In this document: positions 53,421 through 60,611 of the stretch, one piece after another | Layout of the letters: every line of letters starts with the position of its first letter | How positions within the stretch are numbered: position 1 is the stretch's first letter | Source: Actinoplanes lutulentus | GTDB lineage: Bacteria; Actinomycetota; Actinomycetes; Mycobacteriales; Micromonosporaceae | NCBI RefSeq assembly: GCF_003259845.1 | Contig: NZ_QLMJ01000004.1 | Coordinates: 248,001-312,000 of the forward strand | DNA length: 64,000 nucleotides | Direction of reading: 5' to 3' | Notes under the pieces: generated by a model | Database searches by the model: none | Told to the model about the DNA's origin: nothing | What the model saw: only the letters and a program-made list of their open reading frames with translations | Position numbers and translations under genes: made by a program

Positions 53421-54164
53421 GTGGACGTGGTCGAAGCATTCAACCTAATATCAGCCGTTATTTCGACTGTTCTCGCAGTGGTGGCTCTATACCTCTCTAT
53501 CGTTTTTTATCGGATGAGCACATCTGAGGCACAGAGGTCACAGAAAAGTGCGGATGACATAGCCGCCAGCGTTCAACGACTGGAGGCATTGTTCTCAAGC
53601 CTCTACTCCGACACGTTCTCAATGATGCGTGAAACCGTTACGGACATGCGAGCGCATGCTTGGCCGACTGAAAAAAGTTCCAACAGAGCCAAAGAGGAGG
53701 AGCGCCGAGATTCGGAGGTGCTGATGTCCGCCCAGAAAGACATCGTCGATTCCGTTTCCGAAATTTCGAAGCGCCTCGGCCTAGCCGAGGGCAGCCTTGA
53801 CGCGCTAAAGGCACAGGTAGACCCCGTCGTGCACGAGGCGATTGAAAAGGCCCGGCGCAGCATTCATCAGCCAGCAAAGGACATTCTCGTGGACATTCTA
53901 ACGAACAACGGACCCACGAGAGCTGCGCGACTTCTATCGCTTTATGACGATGAGACCGGGCAATCATCAGGGACTAACCCTGAGCTATTCAGAAGCGGTC
54001 TTCTCTCAGGGCTCAAAGATGGATCAATCATTTCTAGCGTAGGCAACTCAGGGTTTCCGAAAGCGGGCGACATACTTGCAATTCCAGAAGATCAAGAGCG
54101 CATGAATTTATTGCTCCCGAAAAAAAGCGTGCCAGCTAGATCCGGCCGCCGCAAAGAAGATTGA
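53421..54164 (+). CDS. N-terminally anchored coiled-coil protein of unknown function
   Basis: 247 residues, GTG start. One N-terminal transmembrane helix (~8-30, ISAVISTVLAVVALYLSIVF), then a long, charged helical region with heptad-like spacing (YRMSTSEAQRSQKSADDIAA, then KDIVDSVSEISKRLGLAEGS) to ~170, and a basic C-terminal tail (SVPARSGRRKED). Clearly lower GC than the genes before 52 kb, a sign of foreign origin. No family recognised. Its context (left end of an AICE-like block, next to an HTH-CutA1 fusion and a regulator) makes a cargo function such as host interference or defence possible but unproven. Confidence 0.75.
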   Translation: MDVVEAFNLISAVISTVLAVVALYLSIVFYRMSTSEAQRSQKSADDIAASVQRLEALFSSLYSDTFSMMRETVTDMRAHAWPTEKSSNRAKEEERRDSEVLMSAQKDIVDSVSEISKRLGLAEGSLDALKAQVDPVVHEAIEKARRSIHQPAKDILVDILTNNGPTRAARLLSLYDDETGQSSGTNPELFRSGLLSGLKDGSIISSVGNSGFPKAGDILAIPEDQERMNLLLPKKSVPARSGRRKED

Positions 54165-54472
54165 TCATCTCTGTCCGCGACATAACTGGGGCCCTCGGAG
54201 ATGCCCGAAACAATCGGCACCCCCGAGGGCTCCTGCTCGTTCGCGTCTGCCGCCGGGCTGAAACCCCGGTGCCAAGGCGAAGCCGGCGGCACCGGGGCGG
54301 GCCTCCGCCCGGCCCTGCTTTGGCGGCGCGAGCGGCTCGCGAAGCGGGCCGCCTTGAACCCGTACAGAAACTTCTCACAAGATGCGTGCTCTCCACCTGC
54401 TGTAAATCCATGCTCCGCACTGGACCTCTTCAGCGGTGGTGCAAGGTCCGCATCACTTGGCATAATGCATGC
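54165..54472. other. Structured GC-rich intergenic region
   Basis: Two strong stems: GCCCTCGG (54191-54198) / CCGAGGGC (54223-54230), a likely terminator for the upstream gene, and CCCCGGTGCC (54264-54273) / GGCACCGGGG (54288-54297) with a 14-nt loop. Further GC-rich complementary blocks run to ~54350. The high GC contrasts with the flanking low-GC genes. No gene supported; a structured RNA or a transfer/replication site is possible. Confidence 0.55.
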
Positions 54473-55024
54473 GTGACGACGAAACCTGACCCGGATGCCG
54501 AGTGGTGGACCACCACTGACGTTGCTGCATATCTTGGCGTCTTGGTCGGCACGGTTAGCTCGTACCGCAATCGGGGACAGATGCCAGAACCGACTCAGAC
54601 GCTCGGTCGCACTCATCTGTGGAGTCCTAGCACAATCATCTCATGGCATGAGGCGCGAAATCCTCGGCAACAGCCTGAGGTGGTATCCGGATACGAATTT
54701 ATCCAGGTGTCCACTGCGGTCGAAAATCGAGTCGAAGCAGAGAAGATAGCTCGTTCCGCGGTTGAGCTGCGACTTGCAGCTGGAGCACAAATCACAGGTC
54801 CCGTGGTGTCGGCCTTTTGGCATCTCGGTGAATTCGGAACGGGCGAAGAGTGGCAGGTTCTACTTAAAACGCACGTAAGTAGATACACTGAGCTTGAGGC
54901 CTACCTGCTTGAGCATCACCCGTGGAAAAACCCGGAAATTCTTGCAACACCGATTATTGCTGGATCCGCCGCGTACTTGGATTGGTTACGCAAGAGCATT
55001 CTTGAGGACCACAAGGCTAGCTAG
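54473..55024 (+). CDS. HTH (excisionase/AlpA-like) - CutA1 fusion protein
   Basis: 183 residues, GTG start. Residues ~10-65 are a MerR/excisionase-type helix-turn-helix: WWTTTDVAAYLGVLVGTVSS, YRNRGQMPEPTQTLGRTHLW, SPSTIISWHEAR. Residues ~74-177 match the CutA1 divalent-cation-tolerance domain: YEFIQVSTAVENRVEAEKIA, VVSAFWHLGEFGTGEEWQVL, LKTHVSRYTELEAYLLEHHP and ILATPIIAGSAAYLDWLRKS follow the CutA order (IARxLVEE, Y/W.G.., EEVLLIIKT, HPYExPEI, Y..WL). CutA1 forms tight trimers, so this would be a multivalent DNA binder, a possible sensor-type regulator. It converges on the XRE/TPR gene with an 8-nt overlap. An upstream open frame (from 54161) is not conserved. Confidence 0.85.
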   Translation: MTTKPDPDAEWWTTTDVAAYLGVLVGTVSSYRNRGQMPEPTQTLGRTHLWSPSTIISWHEARNPRQQPEVVSGYEFIQVSTAVENRVEAEKIARSAVELRLAAGAQITGPVVSAFWHLGEFGTGEEWQVLLKTHVSRYTELEAYLLEHHPWKNPEILATPIIAGSAAYLDWLRKSILEDHKAS

Positions 55025-56336
55025 TACGAGCTTGCTCTAGGACTTGCCGAACCTCAGGCACTCCCGGCTGTAGCTCTAGCTGCTCAAGGATTGGCTGAAG
55101 CCGTTGCCGAGGGCGAACAGAGGCGACACCTTCAGAAAGTGTCAAGACCTGCGATGCTGTGGCCGCTGCGGCTTCTATCTCTCCAGCCATGAGATATGAG
55201 TCTGCAAGCCAGCAGGAGTACAGGGCCTTATCTCTAGCGTGGGCGTCGTCGAAGCCTCCAAGGACAGCCTCCAGCACTGGCACGGCTCGGAGCGGCCGAC
55301 GCAATTCAGTCCAGCACCGGCCGGTCATGATGTCCAGTTCCTTGTGGTCGACCCACCTGGACCAGTCGGGCTGGAGGCTGCCATCGTCGTCAGACAGCGC
55401 TTGACGTGCCGCATCTAGAGCAGCGTCCGCAGCAGCAGCGTTGCCCGCTACAGCATGAGCCAATGCCCGGCGCTCGTGGAGCAATGCTCTTGCGCTACTG
55501 GGCGCCTGCGCTCTGATCAAGGCGCAAGACTGCTCGGCCGTCTTTACAGCAATGAGCGGGCTGATCGGCAACTCCTGGTAAGCAAGGAACGCCAAAGCAT
55601 TTCCGGTTAGCGAGTCACTGCCAGCTTCTAAGGCTATCCCATGAGAGTCGCTATAGAGCTTTTTGGCAGCTACGTGGTCACCCATGTCAAATGCGGCCCA
55701 ACCAGCTTGCTGAGCTTGCTCGGCAAGGACCGAAAGTAGGTCTTTTTCGATCGCAGTCGTCTTACTTGCACTCTTTATTAGAGCCTTAGTGTTTTCATAC
55801 TCAGAGAGATAGAGCTTGAACGTGTCTCCGCCTCCGAGCACGTCGTCAAGCCGTCGAAGCCGCGCAGCCCGGTTCCGGAGAATCGCGGGGAGGTCCGAAC
55901 CAACTCGACCTCTTATGAGATGCTCAAGCGTCTCACCTAGGCCTAAAGCGACCGTCGCTCCTGCCAGCGAGACCCGTAGGAAGTCCCTGCGTAGCACCGA
56001 ATCACCTCCACCCGGATTGGCGTTTCCGTAAATTAACGCCTCACTATTCTCCCATGGGCGTGGAGCCAAACCGAGCATGCCTCCAGGAATTCTCATGCCA
56101 TCAGCTATTGCGGCAATCTTCTCGAATGTCGTGATACTTCCTTGACCCCTAGCGAGCGTGCCGACCCTCTCCGGCTTTATTGAGCATGACTCTGCGATTC
56201 GCGAGTAGCTGATCCCTGCCCACTTCCTGACCAACACGAAGAGCCGGCCGAAGTCGTGTCGCGCGATGGCATCCCGCACGTCATCTCTTTGTAGTACCGC
56301 TGGCGGGATGGCTGCCTGCGGATGCGGGACATGCAT
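55017..56336 (-). CDS. XRE-family regulator with C-terminal TPR-like helices
   Basis: 439 residues. Helix-turn-helix at ~25-75: ARHDFGRLFVLVRKWAGISY with SRIAESCSIKPERVGTLARG, then QGSITTFEKIAAIADGMRIP. A hydrophobic segment (FLRVSLAGATVALGLGETLE, ~126-145) follows, then ~270 residues of paired helices resembling TPRs (AGWAAFDMGDHVAAKKLYSD, AGNAAAADAALDAARQALSD). Actinobacterial regulators with this layout respond to peptide or nutritional signals. Start chosen at ATG 56336 (GGGGAGAG 8 nt upstream). It is divergent from the conjugation operon at 56548, with two palindromes between them, so it is a good candidate for the operon repressor. Confidence 0.85.
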   Translation of the reverse strand: MHVPHPQAAIPPAVLQRDDVRDAIARHDFGRLFVLVRKWAGISYSRIAESCSIKPERVGTLARGQGSITTFEKIAAIADGMRIPGGMLGLAPRPWENSEALIYGNANPGGGDSVLRRDFLRVSLAGATVALGLGETLEHLIRGRVGSDLPAILRNRAARLRRLDDVLGGGDTFKLYLSEYENTKALIKSASKTTAIEKDLLSVLAEQAQQAGWAAFDMGDHVAAKKLYSDSHGIALEAGSDSLTGNALAFLAYQELPISPLIAVKTAEQSCALIRAQAPSSARALLHERRALAHAVAGNAAAADAALDAARQALSDDDGSLQPDWSRWVDHKELDIMTGRCWTELRRPLRAVPVLEAVLGGFDDAHARDKALYSCWLADSYLMAGEIEAAAATASQVLTLSEGVASVRPRQRLQPILEQLELQPGVPEVRQVLEQARTS

Positions 56337-56384
56337 CTTGCGCTCTCCCCGTCGCCAGAACCAATTCATGGACTTCACTTCACT

Positions 56385-56401
56385 GTACCCATGATGGGTA
56401 C
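56385..56401. promoter_or_regulatory. Perfect 17-bp palindrome between XRE regulator and element operon
   Basis: GTACCCATGATGGGTAC: two 8-bp arms around one central G. It lies 49 nt before the regulator's start on its own template side. The size and symmetry fit the binding site of a dimeric HTH repressor such as the divergent XRE protein. A related CCCATGGG lies just downstream. Confidence 0.75.
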
Positions 56402-56465
56402 CGCCCCCATGGGCAAGAACTTGTGCCATGTTGCGGGGCATTCTGGCTCTAGTCAGCCGATCTGG

Positions 56466-56500
56466 TTGACACAGACTGACTCAGTCAGCATGCTGAGTCA
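56466..56500 (+). promoter_or_regulatory. Candidate promoter of the element operon with overlapping operator
   Basis: TTGACA (56466-56471), then 17 nt, then CATGCT (56489-56494), a good sigma-70-like pair. Lying over it is an interrupted palindrome, TGACTCAG (56477-56484) - N8 - CTGAGTCA (56493-56500), so a repressor would cover the spacer and -10. It sits 48 nt before the first gene. Confidence 0.7.
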
Positions 56501-56547
56501 AGGCCATCGCCCGCAGTGGGCGCGCCCTACCTCTTGAGGAGCCAGAT

Positions 56548-56937
56548 ATGCCGAACCAGCCCCGCGTGAGCTCGCAGCCGCGCCTTCTGCTGGACACCAG
56601 GGACGTCATCTTCGAGCTGGCGGACGACATCGTGCCGAAGCTCGACGGTGACGGCGTGCAGAAGCGCGACACCCGTGACACAGGTCTGCCGATGTGGACT
56701 GCGCCGGTTTTCGGTCGTGGTCGTGCGGTCGGCAAGAAGTGGACCGCTCAGCTCAACATCACGATCGTCAGTGCCGAGATGCCGGACGTTCAGGACGGCG
56801 ACCAGGTCATCCCGCGTGACCTGGAGGCGCTGCCGTGGGTGTCGGAGCAGAACGGTAAGACCCGCAGTGGTGTCGCCTTCAAGGCTTCGGCCCTGGAGGT
56901 CGTTGCTGGCCCGACGGCCATGAAGGCCGCCGCCTGA
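56548..56937 (+). CDS. Conserved-type small protein, first gene of the element operon
   Basis: 129 residues; GAGGAG before the ATG. Low in hydrophobic helices and rich in strand-like segments (VGKKWTAQLNITIVSAEMPD; SGVAFKASALEVVAGPTA), so it may be an OB-fold or similar small beta domain; I do not recognise the family. Position at the head of a transfer operon suggests an early regulatory or DNA-handling role. Ends in Ala-rich residues. Single-strand DNA binding is one possibility but untested. Confidence 0.75.
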   Translation: MPNQPRVSSQPRLLLDTRDVIFELADDIVPKLDGDGVQKRDTRDTGLPMWTAPVFGRGRAVGKKWTAQLNITIVSAEMPDVQDGDQVIPRDLEALPWVSEQNGKTRSGVAFKASALEVVAGPTAMKAAA

Positions 56938-57062
56938 TCCCGTATCCGTCTGGCTCCTGAAGCCACCGACTCGCAGACGCGGGGCCGCCAGAGATTGGCG
57001 TCTAGGTGCGGCCCCGCACCTGTTCAACCCAACTCCAACCCTCCGGAGAGGGAGGAATCGTG

Positions 57063-57992
57063 GTGTCCAAGCCTACCCGCCGCACACTCGGTGGCGGAAC
57101 CAACAAGGGCCAGACCGTCACGGTCATCGAGGCTCCGACCCGCTACAACCAGCGCCGCAAGGCCATCATCACGTTCTGGGTCACCCTGCTGGTGACCGCA
57201 CTGCTGGGCGGCACGGTCGCCTCGCACTACCTGCACCCGATCCTCGGCATCTTGGTCGGCATCGCGGCCGGCGTCTTCGTAGGTGCCTTCTTCGCGGCCT
57301 TGGTCATCATCTGGCCGATCGTTCGGATCATCTGGTGGTGGCTGCCGGAAATCCTGCTCGGTGGCTTCCTGGTCTACGGCTGGACGTGGCTGATGTTGTC
57401 CACTCCGCTGTGGCTGTCGCTGGCCGTGGTTGCTGGCGTCGCCGGTGGTATCGCTGTGGTCCGGGCTGCCCGGCTCGCCGTGATGTCGGCGTACTGGTGT
57501 CTGGCTGTTCGGCATCGTCTGCGGCTGTGTTTTGCCGCGTTCGTCGCCAACAACCGGCAAGGCACCCTGCCGATGATCCTGTTCGCCAGGCCGACCCCGG
57601 CCGGTGAACGCGTGTGGATCTGGCTGCGCCCTGGCCTGTCCCTGCACGACCTGGAACAGCCCGGTCAACTCCAAAAACTGGCGGTCGGCTGCTGGGCCAA
57701 CGAGGTCCGAGTAATGCCTTCCGGCCGCAAATACGCTGCGCTTCTCCGGTTGGATGTGATCCGGCGCGAGCCGCTTGGCGACACGGTCCTGTCGAACTTG
57801 CCGGATCTGGTTCCGGATGACATGCCGGCCAATGCGCCGACTTCTCCGGCTGTTCCGCCGCTAGGCGTGAACCTGGTCGACGTACCGGTGAGCCCTCGCC
57901 GTTCACCTGACAACAAGGAAACCCGGCCGCGCCGCGCGCGCCAGCCGGAAGCGCCGTCGTCGAACGGCATCGATCCGAGCGACTACGCCTAA
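57063..57992 (+). CDS. TraB/TraSA-like translocase, membrane and linker part (first half of a split gene)
   Basis: 309 residues. About four helices at ~30-150 (AIITFWVTLLVTALLGGTVA, AALVIIWPIVRIIWWWLPEI, WLSLAVVAGVAGGIAVVRAA), then a cytoplasmic part with ERVWIWLRPGLSLHDLEQPG, QLQKLAVGCWANEVRVMPSG and LLRLDVIRREPLGDTV. These last blocks normally precede the FtsK ATPase domain inside one polypeptide in AICE DNA translocases, but here the frame closes (SNGIDPSDYA) and the ATPase is encoded separately from 58110. Start is GTG 57063 or 57060, both behind a GGAGG. Membrane anchor and hexamer adaptor by inference. Confidence 0.75.
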   Translation: MSKPTRRTLGGGTNKGQTVTVIEAPTRYNQRRKAIITFWVTLLVTALLGGTVASHYLHPILGILVGIAAGVFVGAFFAALVIIWPIVRIIWWWLPEILLGGFLVYGWTWLMLSTPLWLSLAVVAGVAGGIAVVRAARLAVMSAYWCLAVRHRLRLCFAAFVANNRQGTLPMILFARPTPAGERVWIWLRPGLSLHDLEQPGQLQKLAVGCWANEVRVMPSGRKYAALLRLDVIRREPLGDTVLSNLPDLVPDDMPANAPTSPAVPPLGVNLVDVPVSPRRSPDNKETRPRRARQPEAPSSNGIDPSDYA

Positions 57993-58000
57993 AACCGCGC

Positions 58001-58016
58001 TGACACGTACGTGTCA
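58001..58016. promoter_or_regulatory. Perfect 16-bp palindrome, copy 1
   Basis: TGACACGTACGTGTCA, exactly self-complementary, followed by AGCCCTTCACC. An identical copy at 60633-60648 has nearly the same right flank (ACCCTTCACC). This copy lies between the two halves of the translocase. Candidate binding site of an element-encoded regulator or transfer protein. Confidence 0.8.
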
Positions 58017-58109
58017 AGCCCTTCACCGGCGGCTCCGGCGCGGTCCCGACCGTCCTGGTCATCAGCACCGCGCCGGCCCGTCTCCGTATCCGATCGGAGC
58101 CACCGCGCT

Positions 58110-58958
58110 ATGACGTCTCCACTAGCCCGGCCGAACTTTCCGGTCGGACCCCTCATGTCCATCTTCGACCCTCTCTTCATCGGCATCGACGAATTCGGCC
58201 ACGCCGTCAACCTGTCGCTGATCTACCGCAACATCCTCATCGGCGGGGAACCCGGCGCAGGTAAATCCTCGCTGCTCAATACCGTCGTCGGTCACGCTGC
58301 CCTCTGCTACGACACCGATCTTGTCCTGATCGACGGCAAGCAAGTTGAACTCGGTCTCTGGCGGGACTGCGCCGACGTGTTCGTCGGACCGAACCTCGAT
58401 CACGCCATCGACACGCTGGAGCGGCTGCAAGCAGTGATGGACAACCGCTACACCTTCCTGCTGGATCACCGCCGCCAGAAGATCGAAAAGGCCGATGACA
58501 TCCGGTGCATCCTGCTCGCCATCGACGAACTGGCGTACTTCTCCGCCACTGTCGGTACCGAGACCGAACAGAAGTACTTCTCCGCGCTCAACCGCGACAT
58601 CGCCGCACGGGGCCGAGCAGTCGGCATCATCGACGCCTCTGCCACCCAACGCCCGAGCTCGGACATCATCCCGACTTCACTGCGATTCCTGTTCGGCTGG
58701 CGCTGGGCCGGCCGATGCGTCGACGACTCCTCCTCCGATGTCGTACTCGGCCACGGCTGGGCAGCGAAGAACTTCTCTGCCGCTCGCATCGATCCGAACA
58801 ACCGCGGAGAGGGCCTACTTCTCGCCCACGGCGGAGTGCCCATGTCGATGAAGGGCGCTCACATGAGCAACACCGACATCATCCGCGTCGCTGACTACGC
58901 CGCATGCATCCGCCGAGGTCGAGCGGAACTCGTGGCCGAAATGAGGGCTGCCGCATGA
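58110..58958 (+). CDS. TraB/TraSA-like FtsK-type DNA translocase, ATPase domain
   Basis: 282 residues. Walker A GGEPGAGKS at ~45-53, KQVELGLWRDCADVFVGPNL, Walker B LLAIDELAYF at ~135-144, GRAVGIIDASATQRPSSDII with TSLRFLFGWRWAGRCVDDSS, and GHGWAAKNFSAARIDPNNRG. This order is that of FtsK/SpoIIIE translocases on actinomycete integrative elements, which pump double-stranded DNA between hyphae during conjugation. The protein is too short for the full family and lacks membrane helices, which are carried by the gene before it. ATG 58110 follows CGGAG. Its stop overlaps the next start (ATGA). Confidence 0.88.
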   Translation: MTSPLARPNFPVGPLMSIFDPLFIGIDEFGHAVNLSLIYRNILIGGEPGAGKSSLLNTVVGHAALCYDTDLVLIDGKQVELGLWRDCADVFVGPNLDHAIDTLERLQAVMDNRYTFLLDHRRQKIEKADDIRCILLAIDELAYFSATVGTETEQKYFSALNRDIAARGRAVGIIDASATQRPSSDIIPTSLRFLFGWRWAGRCVDDSSSDVVLGHGWAAKNFSAARIDPNNRGEGLLLAHGGVPMSMKGAHMSNTDIIRVADYAACIRRGRAELVAEMRAAA

Positions 58959-59143
58959 ACACCAGCACCTTGATCCCGCGCGTGCGCCGTGACTCCTCCG
59001 GCTGCGCCGTCGCTGTTCGCTGCATGGCCTGCGGCACCTGGCGCAAGCCGTTCCGCTTCTCCCGCAATACCGTCACCTGCCGCCGCTGCCCGTACGGCAT
59101 GACCGGCAGATACCTCGCTAAGTACGCGGCGAAGCGCCGCTGA
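58955..59143 (+). CDS. Small zinc-ribbon protein
   Basis: 62 residues, basic. Two CxxC pairs 18 residues apart: CMAC (AVRCMACGTWRKPF) and CRRC (VTCRRCPYGM), with many Arg/Lys between, a zinc-ribbon pattern suited to nucleic-acid binding. Starts inside the stop of the ATPase gene (ATGA), so translation is coupled to it. Specific role unknown, probably DNA processing during transfer. Confidence 0.8.
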   Translation: MNTSTLIPRVRRDSSGCAVAVRCMACGTWRKPFRFSRNTVTCRRCPYGMTGRYLAKYAAKRR

Positions 59144-59257
59144 TCAACGGCACCACCAGCACTGCCACATAGGAACAGCCGACGAACCGGGATCACGCCC
59201 TAGGAAAGCTGCCCGGCCCGTCGGCCACCACCACCGCCCACGAAAGGACGTGGCGTC

Positions 59258-59785
59258 ATGAACCGTACCCAAAACCCGACCAGCTCCGCCGCCGACACCA
59301 CCACCGAACCCACGGTGACCCTGGCCGACACACTGCGCGGAGCCGCCCGCTACCTCGAAGTCCGAGGCTGGCATCAAGGCGACTACTACGCCTATAACGA
59401 CCGCGCCTTCCCTGGTGCCTGTGTCGTCGGCGCTATCGGCATGGCCGCCCACGGCGAAGTCCGTTTTTGCCCCATCCTCGACGGCCCGAACGTGCGGGAC
59501 TGCAACCGCGCCGTCGCCTACCTCACCGGTTATCTGATCGATCAGGGCGTCATCGTCGCGGACGGCGATGAGTGGACCACCGAGTCCATCAATCCGTCCG
59601 AGTGGAACGACCGCGATGGCCAAACCCCCGGAAACGTCATCGCCACGCTGCGGGCCGCTGCCGACGAATACGACTGGCAGCACGCCTCCGACGACGATCT
59701 CAAGGACTACTGCGACTGGCACTACACCCGCACTGAGGAACCGTGCACTCGTGAGGGTTTCCTCGCTTGGCGGGCCGCCCGATGA
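59258..59785 (+). CDS. DUF6197-like protein
   Basis: 175 residues. The family pattern is clear: TLADTLRGAARYLEVRGWHQ, DRAFPGACVVGAIGMAAHGE, AVAYLTGYLIDQGVIVADGD and NVIATLRAAADEY. Acidic overall and probably globular and cytoplasmic. Such proteins are frequent on actinobacterial integrative elements and their role is unknown. GAAAGGACG precedes the ATG. The 114-bp gap upstream is the largest in the operon and may hold a secondary promoter. It overlaps the next gene, its apparent paralogue. Confidence 0.78.
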   Translation: MNRTQNPTSSAADTTTEPTVTLADTLRGAARYLEVRGWHQGDYYAYNDRAFPGACVVGAIGMAAHGEVRFCPILDGPNVRDCNRAVAYLTGYLIDQGVIVADGDEWTTESINPSEWNDRDGQTPGNVIATLRAAADEYDWQHASDDDLKDYCDWHYTRTEEPCTREGFLAWRAAR

Positions 59786-60213
59786 CCGCGCCGAGCTGCC
59801 GGCCGACGCTGCCGGTCCGCGACGTCGACGACCTTCTCTACCGGGCCGCTGCCTACCTGACCTGTCACGGCTGGACTCCTAAAGGTCTGTACAAGACCCA
59901 CGGCCGCTGTTTCTCGATCTGCCCGGAGCACGGGCCGTTCTGCTACCCGGCGTCCACGCTGGGCGCGATCCGCGTCGCTGTGTTCGGTCACAACGTGGTC
60001 CGGCTCGACAACATCAGCGCCGAGGCACGGCACACCTACACGGCCGCTGTCGAGTGGCTCAACACCTACCTTCTCGCGGTCGGCTACGCCGGGCAGCACG
60101 CCTCGGTCTTCGATTGGGAGACCGCTCCGGCACGCACCCGAGTCCACGCGATCGGCGCGCTTCAGGAAGCTGCTTTCGCCTACCGGCGGCAGGCCGAGCA
60201 GGTGGCGGCATGA
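59782..60213 (+). CDS. Second DUF6197-like protein (paralogue)
   Basis: 143 residues. Begins with LPVRDVDDLLYRAAAYLTCH, which parallels the first helix of the preceding protein, then PEHGPFCYPASTLGAIRVAV in place of FPGACVVGAIGMAAHG, and AVEWLNTYLLAVGY. Four Cys, including CFSIC, set it apart. Start overlaps the previous stop (ATGA). Divergence from the neighbour suggests an old duplication. Confidence 0.75.
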   Translation: MTAPSCRPTLPVRDVDDLLYRAAAYLTCHGWTPKGLYKTHGRCFSICPEHGPFCYPASTLGAIRVAVFGHNVVRLDNISAEARHTYTAAVEWLNTYLLAVGYAGQHASVFDWETAPARTRVHAIGALQEAAFAYRRQAEQVAA

Positions 60214-60611
60214 GCACCGACTCGTTCCTGGAAGCGCTGGGTGCTCGCACCGGAATCAAGGTCGAGTTTTATGACCCGACGGGCAGCCGCTACGGCTTCC
60301 CAACCTTCCCGTACCGCTACGCACCGGATGGTCTGGCGACTCGACGCCAGCTGCGCCGTGACGGGCTACGCCCCAACGGCCAAGACCCGGTCGCGCAAAT
60401 CCTCTGGCGGCACCGCAAACAGCAGCGCGTCGCCTTCCTTTACCGCCGCGATCTCGCAGCGGCCAAACGCACCGCCACGCCCGCGCAGCTCGTCGCGCTC
60501 GGCAAGGCCCTGCGTGCCCGCCGCACCTGTCCCGCCTGCGGCCAGCTCAAGGACTACTACATCCCGCGCCGGACCGGCGCTTGCCTCGACTGCGACGGAG
60601 GCCCTCGATGA
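60210..60611 (+). CDS. RRQRL-type zinc-binding protein
   Basis: 133 residues. Matches the small actinobacterial family with an RRQ(R)L helix: GLATRRQLRRDGLRPNGQDP, VAFLYRRDLAAAKRTATPAQ, then a zinc ribbon CPACGQLKDYYIPRRTGACL with a second CxxC (CLDC). It is strongly similar to the C-terminal third of the next protein, so this domain exists twice in a row. ATGA overlaps at both ends. Likely nucleic-acid-associated; function not known. Confidence 0.82.
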   Translation: MSTDSFLEALGARTGIKVEFYDPTGSRYGFPTFPYRYAPDGLATRRQLRRDGLRPNGQDPVAQILWRHRKQQRVAFLYRRDLAAAKRTATPAQLVALGKALRARRTCPACGQLKDYYIPRRTGACLDCDGGPR

